Source: Diadema setosum
Taxonomy: Eukaryota; Echinodermata; Echinoidea; Diadematoida; Diadematidae
DNA length: 64,000 bases
Assembly (NCBI RefSeq): GCF_964275005.1
Contig: NC_092693.1
Location: forward strand, 21,720,335 to 21,784,334
Direction: 5' to 3'
The position numbers and the translations under genes were made by a program. Positions 23,863 through 34,977 of this stretch are shown one piece after another. Within the stretch, counting starts at the first letter, position 1, and the number at the start of each line of letters is the position of its first letter. The notes below the pieces were generated by a model. The model worked only from the letters and a program-made list of their open reading frames with translations. It searched no databases and had not been told where the DNA came from.

Positions 23863-23999
23863 GTCACATCCACATTGGGATCAGAGTCAATATTTTTGTG
23901 TGTCTTTAATTTCGTGATTAGCACCTGACTCGCGAAATTCGCGAAAACAAAAACCTCGCGAAATATTTGGCGTATACAGTAAATATGTCAGGCTGCAAT

Positions 24000-24427
24000 T
24001 ATCATGAAACCGTTTCCTTGTTAAGGGCCTATGATCTCAATGGAGGAGATGTTGCCGCAACTGCCAGACTCGAAAGACCAAAGTATAGCTTGTGCGCTCA
24101 GCAAGAAGGCGACTCCATGGCGATGTCCGAGACATCTACACAAGGTGACAATTTATTCACCCAGAAGTCGCGGGGACTTCTGTGAGACATCTCCGTGACA
24201 TCTCCACATCATCACCAGCAGGTCGCCATGGGTCTCAGTAAGGTCGTGGAGATGTCTCAGAGACGTCACCGAAAAACTTAGTCCCCGTGGCTTGCCCGCA
24301 AACTAAGAAGACATTGCAGAGACGTCTGCAAAGACCACTTTAAGACTGGAAAAAGTCTCCAAAAAAAATTGAACATGTTTGCTTCTCCTCCAACTCCAAG
24401 GAGACCGAGTCACCACTAGGTTGTCAC
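24000..24427. repeat. unclassified repeat with GAGACATCTCC/GTCTCC inverted words
   Basis: Repeated partly inverted words: GGAGATGTCTCAGAGACGTC, GACATCTCCGTGACATCTCC, AAGGAGACCGAGTCACC. It is probably a degraded fold-back; the MITE at 24429 sits at its right edge and the host resumes as TGGTCTCCAAG. Confidence 0.45.
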
Positions 24428-24428
24428 C

Positions 24429-24572
24429 TGGGGGGCATTTCATGAAGCGTTTCGATCTGATATTTTTCTGACAAACTGTTACAAGCTGCTGAAATCCTTG
24501 CATCTGATTGGCTGAGAGCAAATTTGTACAACAACTTTGTCAGACAAAATGCTTCATAAAAATGCGCCCCTG
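24429..24572. mobile_element. ~144-bp MITE, GGGGCATTTCATGAAGC ends
   Basis: Left GGGGGGCATTTCATGAAGC, right GCTTCATAAAAATGCGCCCC. A CCTGG may be duplicated. Confidence 0.55.
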
Positions 24573-25695
24573 GTCTCCAAGCTAATGACATGTACCCATT
24601 TACCATCAACAAATTTATCATCCTGCTATTGCATCAAATCTACAATGTATCATAACATTCATGATTTTCATTCCCTAACAAGGAATTAAGACACATTTCT
24701 CACAAGACACATGCAGTGTGGTCAGAGGACAAGAGCCCAAACAGCACCAAATCACATGTCTGCATGAGTTGTCTTTGTTGTTCGAAAGTAATACTTTCTG
24801 GGTATTAACTACTGGGTATGAGCATGGTCAGTGTGTACAAATGCAAACTCCTGACTGACCATCAGGAGGGACGGGCTATGTCTTTCCCCCATCTTTTCCC
24901 TTTCACTTCTTGATTGACAGAGCTTGAGGTTATCAATAGTAACTGAAGTAATGCCAAATTGAGAAAAAGTTTCCAGATGATGAAAGTATGAGTGAAGACC
25001 TTATATTCATATTCTAATCCTACATACACCACTGTGTTAATCATAGAACTACGTCTTTGTGGACATGAGAACTACTGAGGATATGATGCCCTGACTATGA
25101 AGACTTTTTGTGGACATCAATTACGTCTTCTCACTCCACATTTGTTCAGTTACTCCGAATCAGAACTCTAATGTCATAACGAAGAACTGTTCAACATTTA
25201 TTTGGATCACCTAATTATTTAATGCTTTGTGCCACCTGTATAACAGGAGGCCACTATACCCAGGGTCTGTCATATATCCCCATAGGGGCAGTATTAGTGG
25301 TTGTATGTAGAAGCCGATGACTGCTATAGACTGGTAGTGGTAGCCATCATCACCAATGATTTGAAAGTATCACTTTTAAGGACTAAATTGATAAGAATGC
25401 TATGTTTTGAGAATTGATAAGTACCTTATCCCAGAAAACTGTTCCAGACTTAAAGGCAAAAGTTCAATAACCAATTTCTACCCTAAACACATATCTGCTG
25501 TCACACATATCACAATTTTTAATAGTCCTAAATGGAAAGAACCTTCTCAAGGTTGCATTCTCATTCCTTTTCCAGTTTTTAAACAGTCACCCGGAGCTGA
25601 AGAGTTCATTTACAGCTGTCACCAGTGGAAAGATCCCAGTAACCTCATCTAAGTATCCCCTGAAGTGTAATGAGTTGACACGGCAGGAAAATTTT
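24573..25695. other. GGCT downstream region
   Basis: Includes the likely 3' UTR (25203-25695). No repeat recognised. Confidence 0.4.
25197..25202 (-). promoter_or_regulatory. candidate GGCT polyadenylation signal
   Basis: AATAAA on the minus strand about 500 nt past the GGCT stop. It is the first canonical hexamer I noticed; no other support. Confidence 0.35.
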
Positions 25696-25948
25696 TCATA
25701 TATCAAGGGCATGGAGGATCTCCACATCCCCATCGTAGCCATTATCTGGAATGGAATACAGCCACTTGCGGTAATCCTCAGGCAGCTTGTTTTGCTCCGC
25801 CCCCTTCCGTATTACCAAGAGGTACTGGGGCGAGGGCAACTCTTCAATGAGATGAATCATTTGGTAGGTCCAACAGGTGTACTTCACTCTCTCTTGTGAC
25901 TGTACAGTGACCTGGAGTCTATTGTACACCTCATCTTTTCCCTCCTGA
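25696..25948 (-). CDS. GGCT: GGCT coding exon 3 with stop
   Basis: 253 nt beginning (D)QEGKDEVYNRLQVTVQ, including the catalytic Glu, and ending GDVEILHALDI stop. Acceptor tatttccag/TCAGG. Confidence 0.93.
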
Positions 25949-28900
25949 CTGGAAATAAGCACAGAAAAAAGTCAGTGCAGCCAGCAAGATTTAGGAAATC
26001 AATTGATTTTGCATGAGCTTGCGGTGCAGAGTATAATTACTCATGCAAGGTAGCAGCTAGTGTTTCACTGTTAATCATAACAGCAGCACAAATGAAAATA
26101 CTATTCATGATTGAATATGTACAATGGTAATGACATTTGAATGAAATATTTAGACAGATGTTATGTTTTTTCTATAACTTGGACATTATCACCTCAACAA
26201 TTTCATAACTAGCATATTCAATTCGACCTTTCTAAGTTAATGTTATCACTCTTGACATTTTTATTTCTGGCGTTATAACCTTTGATATTTTACACTGGTA
26301 CTCTTTTCAAGTGGTATACAAAGACCTTCTCACAAAAGGTACATAAAAAGAGCATGAGAAGCAGTAGAATTAAAGAAAAGTTTGATATACTGTATTTGCC
26401 TGCAGGATAATATATCCATTTATTCACACAAAACCAGCTAGCACTGATACAATGTACATATGTACACGTATTAGCAATTAGGGATAAATAGTTAAATGTT
26501 TGAAGTTCAGAGATATGCATTGCAATGTAATGAATGTAGAAAAAAGGTTAATCTGTAGACTTTTTTTTTTTTTTTTTTTTTTGCTTAGAACCTTATCTTG
26601 CAAATTATTTACTATATATTTCATGTTAAGTTGTGAAGTGCTTTGTGCAAACATTTGCAGAAATTTCAATCAAGATGTGAAATGTCTGCTATATGTTCAA
26701 TTCCAAAAATCATGCAGAAATAATCTGTATTCATTCCAATTCTTTTTACCATAACTATGAATTCATATCTGGAAGCAAAAAACAAAACAAAACAAAACAG
26801 AAAACAACAGTAAAAGACAGGAAATAAAGTGTTCATGTTACTGCTATCAGGAGCAATTCTTTTGACAGTTAGTCCTTTTAATTTCATAATGACCAAAGAA
26901 AGCATCAGGTGTGTGTGTGTTGAATGTATATTTATGCAATGAACTTGCAGAAAGTGAAATTCACATGTAGAATTTGAGTTTATTGTTTTCACTACCTTCA
27001 GCTTTGGTTTTGCTTTTGATAGGTTTGCTCATCAACACATATTCCACCTCTGTCAATCATACACTTCATCATAATTATAGGCACTGTGGTCAGTAATTTC
27101 TGCTAATTTTACACTGTAAAATTACACATGGACTGTACAAGGTTGTAACTGAGTGAAAGACAGTGGGTCCATCTACAGGAATGCAAAAGTCTATATGCTC
27201 TAACAATTTGGATGTTATTCAAATTCATGAAATTCTTCCGTCGAGATGTTTTCATTGCAATTGATTGACAAATTGCCCTATATCGACGTAATAAAGCACT
27301 GAATTGATCAGTGTTTGGTAGTAGCCATGATAAAAAATCATGGGCGTGCATACTCGAGCAGGATTCGAACCTACGACCTCCTGATCACAGGACAGGCGTC
27401 ATCTCCACTAGACCACCGAGCTTTCGCCCGACAGCAAGTGTTGACTGAACCAACACTTGATGTCGGGCGAAAGCTCGGTGGTCTAGTGGAGATGACGCCT
27501 GTCCGGTGATCAGGATGTAGGTTCGAATCCTGCTCGAGTATGTACGCCCATGATTTTTCATCATGGCTACTACCAAACACTGATCAATCCAGTGCTTTAA
27601 TATTACGTCGATGTAGGGCAATTTGTCAATCAATTGCAATTTGGATGTTGTGGCTCTCTGAAACAAAGAACTCTATCCCCATTGCTGTCCATTAGGGGAT
27701 TTCACACATAATTCAAGTTGATCTTTAAACAAAAACTAAAAATCTATTATTAACTTAGAATTATGGTGTGCTGTGTTTGCTTTTAGTGATATTCTAACTT
27801 CCTAAAGACAATGAAAATTTTGGAGACTTTATCATGCAGCCATCAAATATGCGACAAAGGAATTGCCTGTAAATTTGATAACAAATACAAGGGGATTCAG
27901 TCCTACTTTGATATCCTGTGTTTGATAGTGTCAGAAAAGGCATCTGTTCTTACTCATCAAGACTGGGCAGGTCGGTCTGCTTCAAGCGCCACACAACGCC
28001 CCACACGGTGTCCCCCTCACTCTCCATGATACTAGCTGCACCTCCGTGCCATCTGCTGCCGATGGTGTTGCCAAAGCAAAGCTTGTAGTTCTTCATCAGG
28101 GGAAAAAAAAAAAAAAAAAGACCAGAGAGAAGAGAATGCAAATACTTGCATGAGAACATTATACAACCAGTATCTGATGGCATGGCTTCTTATCTTCTTG
28201 TACTGGTGTATCTGACACTGACAGACTGAAGGATGCTCCTCACATATTTGATCGTAATCTCTCAGGAGAATTTCGCTTATAAGTAACCATTGCCTTTTAT
28301 CTGTGCAAAAGACCATTTCAAGATAGAATGAGAACCCACCACCTGCTTGGCTACATGAAATACACATACATCACACATTTTGTTTTTCTCCATATCATTC
28401 GCAACAAGGAGAGTAGTCATACCACTGCATCAGGAAATGCAAATACTTCAGAAAGTTTCTTTATCTTTTCAAACTGCTGAAGCACTTGCATGGCAATATC
28501 AAAACCCTAAAATTGAGGTCACTATTCTGCACAAATACAGATAAAATCAGGGGAAAATAACCCAACTTCAATGATACTGCCTCTCATGTTGACCTACACT
28601 ACAATGTAAGACTGAAGTTAAATCGTCAACATGAGACCCAAGCAGTTAGATTTGTGGCATTGTGGGCGACACCATTAGTGACCAGTTGAGGCCGCATATT
28701 TATCACAGGAAATTTGTAGTGAAAAATGAGACTGGCATGGATGGAAGGAAGTATTACCTACGCAGACAGTAAGCTTGCTCCCCATCCCGTTTTAGTCTTT
28801 CCATATCACTCATAATTACTAAAAATCAAAATATTGACTTTGGCCCTGGGGGTTGAAACCCTTCCACATGCCACATCATTATAACTAAACAAAATAACCC

Positions 28901-29514
28901 AACCCCATCTTATTATGCTATTGATTGGCATGGCAATGGCATGGGCCAATGCTAGCCTGAGCTGACCAGACAACTAGCTGTGCAAAGCACAGCGACAGCG
29001 GCCGCGTGTAGTTAGGGCCATTGGCATTGCCAGAAGAATCTGTCAAAGCGTGTTTGATATGTGGTGTATGGTATGTGTATGGTATCACATGCCGTGAAGC
29101 AAACCCGGGCACCCCGAGAGCCAACCAGGATAAATTACTAACGTTACTGTCGTTAGACCACCTATAGACCCTATTCACTATGTATTAAACTTGATGGTAT
29201 AAATTTTACTCCAGACATCACTGCCCGCACCCGGTCACCACACACACGAACACGTACACCCCAGCTTGTCTGGGCTGGCTGGTGGTGTCGAGACCCACGC
29301 CTGCCGCCACCCCAGCCCCGGTCACCTGGAAAAAGCTGGTGGTGGTGTCATACATCTATGCTGATACATATATCAATGGGTAGATCGGTTCCCTTACCGT
29401 CAAAAACGCAACATCAACGAAAACCGCTGTTGGATTTTTCAGCTTAATTCTTTCGAGCAAAAGGTTGCTTCCAAATCCAAAATACAAAAACGTATCGTCT
29501 GCACTGGCCTCCAT
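25696..29514 (-). CDS. GGCT: gamma-glutamylcyclotransferase (GGCT), complete coding region in three exons
   Basis: Exons 29398-29514, 27954-28090 and 25696-25948 join in frame to 168 residues plus TGA. The protein follows human GGCT (188 aa) from end to end with a shorter N-terminus. Substrate loop YFGFGSNLLLERI (residues 11-23), KLCFGNTIGSRWHGGAASI (42-60), WGVVWRL (69-75), and SLDDQEG (82-88), where Glu87 corresponds to the catalytic Glu98 of human GGCT; then SPQYLLVI and the C-terminal LPEDYRKWL helix. Known role: cytosolic release of 5-oxoproline from gamma-glutamyl-amino acids in the gamma-glutamyl cycle of glutathione turnover. Oddity: the usual YGSNL motif reads FGSNL, so the Tyr is Phe. 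An in-frame upstream Met at 29637 exists, but MEASADDTFLYF aligns with family starts. The first ~100 bases upstream are G+C-rich, fitting a promoter. Confidence 0.94.
25949..27218. other. GGCT intron 2, left part
   Basis: T-run at 26561-26582 and an AAAAC repeat at 26778-26800; otherwise no feature. Confidence 0.4.
27254..27640. mobile_element. inverted dimer with tRNA-like heads in GGCT intron 2
   Basis: Two ~185-bp arms are near-perfect inverted copies around a centre at about 27447. Each arm holds a tRNA-like block: on the right A-box TGGTCTAGTGG (27479-27489) and B-box GGTTCGAATCC (27520-27530), mirrored at 27405-27415 and 27361-27371, facing outward. Each arm then runs on with CATGGCTACTACCAAACACT and CAATTTGTCAATCAATTGC. 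The word CAATTTGGATGTT occurs at 27206-27218 and 27637-27649 and may be a SINE-like target duplication. Confidence 0.8.
27472..27538 (+). pseudogene. tRNA-like sequence, not a functional tRNA
   Basis: T-arm GTAGG TTCGAAT CCTGC pairs well and the anticodon arm CCTGT/TCAGG pairs 4 of 5, but the acceptor stem pairs poorly and position 33 is C, not T. The best reading is the head of a SINE-like element. Confidence 0.7.
27954..28090 (-). CDS. GGCT: GGCT coding exon 2
   Basis: 137 nt: NYKLCFGNTIGSRWHGGAAS through LPSLD. The acceptor is unusual: a poly-T run of about 18 ends in cccctgatgaag/AAC. Donor GATGA/gtaaga, phase 2. Confidence 0.92.
28091..29397. other. GGCT intron 1
   Basis: Poly-A (plus strand) at 28103-28120 is the polypyrimidine tract of exon 2. 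Nothing else recognised. Confidence 0.4.
29398..29514 (-). CDS. GGCT: GGCT coding exon 1
   Basis: 39 codons, MEASADDTFLYFGFGSNLLL onward to VDVAFLT; carries the glycine-rich substrate loop. Donor ACG/gtaaggg, phase 0. Confidence 0.93.
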
Positions 29515-29720
29515 ATCGAACCAACAGCCGAGATGAGCAAAGAATCGGAGCTTGCAATGGAGATAGAGAAATGATCTGGGGATGTTACCTATGAAACAAG
29601 CTATGTATACTGTGAGTACGTGGGTACGGGTAGGCACCTGCGGCGCGGTGTCCCCGGCTCGGCTCAGTCAGCTCGGTGCCTAAGCTGCAGGTGCAGTCCC
29701 CGGACGCGGGACTAGTATAG
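29515..29720 (-). promoter_or_regulatory. probable GGCT promoter region
   Basis: Locally G+C- and CpG-rich (GGCGCGGTGTCCCCGGCTCG, CCCCGGACGCGG) immediately upstream of the start codon. No TATA box or defined element identified. Confidence 0.4.
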
Positions 29721-29794
29721 TGAACTGTATAAAAGTGCACAATGCACCTGTTAGATTGGTTGCAGAACTACCGATCACGTGCTCGCAAGATGAG

Positions 29795-30015
29795 TAGTTT
29801 GCAGGCACAAACCCTTGTTGGTCGTAAGGGAGTCTGCGCCAAGACTACTACATGCACCACTTTGGCACTGTCCCATAGGCCCTGTGCACAGATATAAATA
29901 GTTCAGTGGCCTGGCCTACTCGCTGAAACTTCTCCCAACAGTGTAGTGGTGCGTGTATTAGTCTTGGCGCATGCAGACTCCTATACGACCAACAAGGGTT
30001 TGTGCCTGCAAACTA
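29795..30015. mobile_element. 221-bp MULE-like fold-back, 9-bp TSD
   Basis: Arms of ~70 bp beginning TAGTTTGCAGGCACAAACCC and ending with its inverse. Flanked by CAAGATGAG at 29786-29794 and 30016-30024. Long inverted ends with 9-bp duplication fit Mutator-like elements. Confidence 0.85.
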
Positions 30016-30189
30016 CAAGATGAGTGCGTTGATCACCTCCCTGCGAGGATCAAGTTTGCTACTATATTTCATGATACACTGTATTTGATGATTGTGTATT
30101 AATCCCGAAGTGTCGACAAAAAACGAGCTAGGCATGCCTATCATAAAAGAGGTTGACAGACTGAGAAAAGCACCAATAAACGTCATCAT

Positions 30190-30344
<155 letters not shown>

Positions 30345-30403
30345 TCTATCTTCACAAGATATCTCTTGGAGATTAATATCACGTCAAGTTCCATCCTGGA
30401 ACC

Positions 30404-33400
30404 TTAGACTTCCAGTACTTTTCTCAGGATTCGTGCCGTCCCCAGCAATGCTGCTTTTTGGAGCGTTTGCACTCGATCTGGCACACCAACATCGTCCAAG
30501 TGCCGTCGCAGCTGCTTTGGCGTTGTTCCGAGTGCTCCAACGACAATAGGGATCACCTTCGTTCTCATATTCCACAGGCGGCGAAGCTCTCTGGCAAGGT
30601 CTTGGTACTTCTCTATCTTTTCCTTCTCCTTCTCGGCTACTCTGCTGTCTCCCGGTACCGCGACATCGACGATTGTGCACATCTGTCGAGCCCTTTCTAC
30701 GACGATGATATCCGGACGCCTGTGCTGGATGACATTGTCAGTTTGAACATCGAAATCCCACAGGATTTTAACTTGATCATTTTCAGAAACTTTCTGTGGT
30801 TCGTGCATATACCATTTGCTCTCACATGGTATTTCATGTTTTCTGCAAAGCTCCCAGTGAAGGACTTGTGCCAGTTTGTCATGTCGTCTTTTGTACTCCT
30901 TTTGCGCCAATTTACTACAGCCACATACGATATGTTGCACTGTCTCGTCTCTTTCTCGGCATATCCTGCATGTGGCATCCACATCTCTCTTCTGTATCTT
31001 GGCTTTCAGAGCATTTGTTGACAGCTAGTGCTTGCTCTTGGGCAGCGATGATCAGTCCTTCTGTCTCCTTCTTCAGTTCTCCTTTCTTCAGCCATAACCA
31101 TGTGTCATTACTGCTGATGTTCTCCGTCTCTCTGCAAAACTGCCCGTGCAGCTGCTTTTCTCTCCACTTTGCAGATCTTTCTGTTCGTTTCTGGCTTTTG
31201 AAAGTAAGTGGATCAATGGCGTTTACATTATTTCCACTTTCAACCAGAACGGCTCGAAGGAGTTTTTCCTCACTGCTGTTTATGTAATTGTTGAGGCTGA
31301 TTTGCTCCATTTCAACGCAATCTGACGCACTCACGAGCCCTCGGCCTCCTTCTTTCCTTGGCAGGTACAACCTGTCGACATCAGCACTCATTTGGTGGGT
31401 TTTGTAGATCGAGAGCATCTTTCTTGTCTTCCGATCCATACCAGCCAGTTCCGCCTTCGTCCATTCGACCACTCCTCCTGTGTATCTCAAAACTGCTACC
31501 GCCCAGGTGTTTAGAGCTGTGATCACGTGTCCGCCATTTAAGTGTGATTTTAGTACACTTTTTACACGTGAGAAGTACTCCTTCGTCACAGACACTTTGA
31601 TAGCACTATTCGAGACATCATCAGATTCCAACACTCCGAGGTATTTGTAATTCTCTCCTTCCTCCAAACTCCAGGGGCGGATCCAGGGAGGACCGCAACC
31701 GGCGCACGCCCCCCCCCCTTTATTTTTTGTTGAAACAAAAGAAATAAAAAGAAAAAAATAGGGGGAGGGGTGCATGCGCCCCCCCTTTAATTTTGTAAAC
31801 ACGCCCCCTCTTTACGGAATTCCTGGATCCGCCCCTGAAACTCTGTAGTATTCTTCCATCGGGGAGTGGTATTCCTGTACTCTTCACTCGTCTCCCTCTC
31901 TTCATAACCAGGGTAGCGCACTTGTTGATGCCGAAGTCCATGCCGATGTCTTTGCTGACCAGACGAACCGTTTGAACTAGCTTGTCGCACTGCTTCTCGT
32001 CTTTACAAAAGAGCTTAAGGTCGTCCATGAACAGCAGATGATTGAGGGAGCCATGATTTCCTCCGAGGTCATAACCGGCCGATACATTTCGCAGAACGCT
32101 TGTAAGTGGAATGAGTGATATAACGAAGAGGAGAGGTGACAGTGAGTCCCCTTGGAATATTCCTCGTTGTATTCTCACCTGACCAAGATCTTTGCCATTC
32201 GATGTGAGGGTTGTGCACCATGCCTTCATAGAATTTGTCAGTAAAGCTCGGATGTTATCTGCAAGTCCGAACATTTGCAAGCATTCATCGATCCACGAAT
32301 GAGGCACCATATCATAAGCCTTCTTATAATCGATCCAGGCTACACACAGGTTGGTCCTCCTTCTCTTGGAATTTCTCATCACCATTTTGTCAATTAGTAG
32401 TTGGTCTTTAGTTCCTCTGCACCCTCGCCGCCCACCTTTTTGTTCGACAGGGAATAAGTCCTTCCTTTCAATGAAGCAATACATCTCATTCGCTATGATG
32501 CCAGTCATTAACTTCCACATCATGTTTAAACAAGTTATGGGTCTGTAATTTGAGGCAACATTACCTTTGGATTTGTCCTTCATGATGAGGACCGTCCTGC
32601 CTGTGGTCATCCAGTGGGGAACCTCCCCGCTCTCTAGAGCAAGCTGTAGTTGCTTTGCTATTCTCTCATGGACTGCCGTGAAATGTTTGATCCAAAATCC
32701 ATGCACTGCGTCTGGTCCTGCTGCTTTCCAGTTCGGCATTTTGCTCAGTTGTTTCTTCACTTTTTGTGTATCAATGAAGATGTTTTCTTGTTTCTCGACA
32801 TGCTTGAGCTGTCTCTTGACATCTTTTAGCCATTGTGCATCCTTGTTGTGTTCAACTGGATTACCCCAAATCTTACCCCAGAATTGTTGACATTCGACTG
32901 GGTCTGGATGTTCCTCCTGGGGATTTCTAGTACCACTCAATTCCTCATATAATCTCTCCTGGTTCGTCTTGAAGAGTTTGTTCTGTCTGAATTGCGTTAC
33001 ACGTTGCTGGTATCGTTTTACCTTGGCAGCCTTCGCCGTCACACGCTGCTTGAGCTCTTCAATGACGACAGTCCTCCCTTTTTCTTTTACGTTGTACCTT
33101 TTCTCAATTTGAGATAGTCCTCTGATTTTCTTACAGTGCCTCTTTTCGCTCTCAGTCAGTTTACTTATAGCAGCCCTCATCTCCGTTATTTGTCCCTCCA
33201 GCCGTCTTTTCCACCATGGCTCAGTTTTATTAACTTTCTGCTTAGAATGCACTTTAAATCCAAGATCTTCAGTTACAACTTTGGCTGCAGCATAAAGTAG
33301 AGCGTCTGTGTCTGTTATGCATGTGGTATCGATGGTGTCCAATACTTCGTTAACGTCCCTAACATGTCCCATCAGCTTGCGTTTGTCTACTGAATTGAGA

Positions 33401-33432
33401 GCTGGTAGCTTTCTTCTTTGAGAATCTGTCAT
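30404..33432 (-). pseudogene. LINE polyprotein (RT + zinc knuckle + restriction-like endonuclease), interrupted
   Basis: Reads through about 520 codons from 33432 to the MITE insertion, resumes at SLEEGENYKYLGV past it, continues to about 31010, then the zinc-knuckle and endonuclease part is in another frame from about 31008 to 30404 (stop). The bases on each side of the MITE are a duplicated GAGTTT; with one copy removed the reading frame is continuous (ILQSLEEGEN). Confidence 0.85.
31672..31837. mobile_element. 166-bp MITE inserted in the LINE, CAGGGGCGGATCCAGG ends
   Basis: Terminal inverted repeats CAGGGGCGGATCCAGG and CCTGGATCCGCCCCTG, flanked by a 6-bp direct repeat AAACTC (31666-31671 and 31838-31843). 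The CAGGGG start is typical of hAT-type ends, but hAT elements usually make 8-bp duplications. Interior is C-runs and an A/T-rich stretch without coding sense. Confidence 0.85.
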
Positions 33433-33484
33433 ATTCCAAGATTCTCGACCTTATTGTTGTTTTTTCTTCAGAGAGTTCGAATTC

Positions 33485-33485
33485 A

Positions 33486-33549
<64 letters not shown>
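33485..33549. repeat. (ATT)n microsatellite at the LINE 5' side
   Basis: About 21 ATT units directly upstream of the LINE 5' end. It has the same orientation as the LINE tail. Confidence 0.95.
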
Positions 33550-33550
<1 letters not shown>

Positions 33551-33818
33551 ACAGGTAGCGCCATCAGTCTTGTAAACGAAATAATATTTTTTTTTATATA
33601 TATACACAGACTGGTGAACACAGTAACAAAATTACTGACATCCCAGTTATTTGGGAGTAAACGAATTATGATGCCCCCGATATAAAGTTGTGAAAGGAGT
33701 GAACCTTCAACGACGTTACTTTATTTCGTAATGATCTCTCATTTTGTAGAAAAAGGCACATTCAAAAGAGACTAAAATCATGAAGTTTGCAACTCACTTT
33801 TTGGCTCAGACTCTTTAA
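33550..33818. other. DNA between the LINE target and fold-back elements
   Basis: Nothing recognised. Confidence 0.35.
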
Positions 33819-34116
33819 AGGGATGTACAGCTCGGTTGAGACGCTGTTACAGGTTTCTTTCTAACAATTTTTGATGATGATCCTTTTTTTTCCTTTTTTG
33901 ATAATGAGAAACATCTTATGAAATATGAAAGAGCATGATAATTCTAAGAGGAATTCAGCGTTTGAAAATTGGTTTTAAAATGACTTAGATATCCAAAGCA
34001 AAGCAATCCTAATAAAAGGTGGTGGGAACCATGCACCTTTTTCATTATAGGATCGTTTTGTCTTAGTTTACTTTGTTAAAGGCTGAATCCTCACCTCAAC
34101 AAATAGCCCTACCACT
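33819..34116 (+). mobile_element. TTAA fold-back, AGGGATGTACAG family, partial
   Basis: TTAA/AGGGATGTACAG at the left; carries TTTCTAACAATTTTTGATGA, GAAATATGAAAGAGCATG and the inverse GGCTGAATCCTCACCTCAAC. The right end (a CCCTTTAA) is missing, and another fold-back follows. Confidence 0.6.
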
Positions 34117-34135
34117 CAAAAATTTTATCAATTTT

Positions 34136-34700
34136 ATTAGAAAGAGAAAAAAAAATCCAGTGCAGAACATTACAAAAACGATCGAAATCGGATAAGAAAT
34201 ACTAGTTATGACATTTTGAAATTTCTTTTTTTTTCTCGGAAAACGCTTCTTGACAAGTCGTTTTGAATATTCAAATCAATAAGTTGATGGTGTCATGCTC
34301 TCGCAACATCTCATTTATTTCATATACATAAATGAAGAAAATCCCATATTTCAGTTGTATAAATATAAAACTTGCCTCAAAATAAAAAAAGGACAAATGT
34401 TAACTCTGATAATTACATTTTGGTGTGGGAATTTGTTTTTACCTGTATAACCTAAAAGTAACAGTTTCCCGAATATCAGTTTATTATGACATACATTTTT
34501 TTTAAAAAAAGTGTGAGGGCACGACATCAATAAATCACTCTTTTGAATATTCATAAGGACTGGTCACGAAATGTTTTCCGAAGAAATGTGAAATTTCAAA
34601 ATGTCATATACTCCCTATTTCTTATCCGATTTTATTCATTTATTTAACCTTCTGTATGGATTTTTTTCTCTTTCTTTTTGTAAAGAGTTTATCTATTTTG
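34136..34700. mobile_element. fold-back element with GAAATCGGATAAGAAATA arms
   Basis: Left arm ATCGAAATCGGATAAGAAAT then TAGTTATGACATTTTGAAAT; right arm has the inverse, ATTTCAAAATGTCATATACT and TTTCTTATCCGATTTTA. Borders are approximate. Confidence 0.6.
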
Positions 34701-34977
34701 GGGTTGGATTTCTTGTATGTCCTGCTATGAAGGCCACTTACATCACACCACACCACTATTTTTTTTTTTTTTGGTAAACTGTATAGGCTCTTCTGTTTAT
34801 GTGCTATGTATAGTTAATAACAGGTCAGTGACTGCATGTACAGCATCGAAGAATCATAGCTGTGAAAGAGTCTCGTATCTTAAGACCACCTATTGGCATA
34901 GATGTTATGAGAGTGCATGATTTTTTTTAATTCCCATGACTGTTACCTGCAAGAGATACACACCTTATTAACGTTAA

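Larger units (their letters stand above)
22585..23979. mobile_element. TA-flanked MITE (CTGTATACGCCA ends) split by two insertions
   Basis: Left end CTGTATACGCCATA, right end TATTTGGCGTATACAG, TA on both sides (22583-22584, 23980-23981). After the inner MITE at 22601 the host resumes as TTTCGGGAGTCTAAATTTTC. Discounting both inserted elements it would be about 430 bp. Confidence 0.78.
30345..33480 (-). mobile_element. R4/Dong-like non-LTR retrotransposon (LINE), near full length
   Basis: Minus-strand element bounded on both sides by TAA-type microsatellite. One long frame starts at 33432 and ends at 30404, about 950 codons once the inserted MITE at 31672-31837 is discounted. Domain order: Lys-rich N-terminal region without an APE endonuclease; reverse transcriptase with NYRPITCLNMMWKL, WIDYKKAYDMVPHSW (motif A), IQRGIFQGDSLSPLLF (motif B) and LLFMDDLKLF (catalytic box, FMDD); then a zinc knuckle CRICRERDETVQHIVCGC; then a restriction-like endonuclease with RRPDIIVVE, TIVDVAVPGD and KIEKYQDL. 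RT followed by zinc knuckle and PD-type endonuclease is the plan of the R2/R4/Dong/NeSL group. Besides the MITE, the frame changes once around 30985-31010, so this copy is inactive but young-looking. No ORF1 seen. Confidence 0.9.

Noticed and set aside
27472-27538. tRNA gene
   Set aside because: Acceptor stem and position 33 do not fit; it is duplicated as an inverted pair and is better read as a SINE-like head.
30458-31287. Plus-strand frames of 187 and 163 codons
   Set aside because: Antisense shadows of the LINE's zinc-knuckle and endonuclease region.
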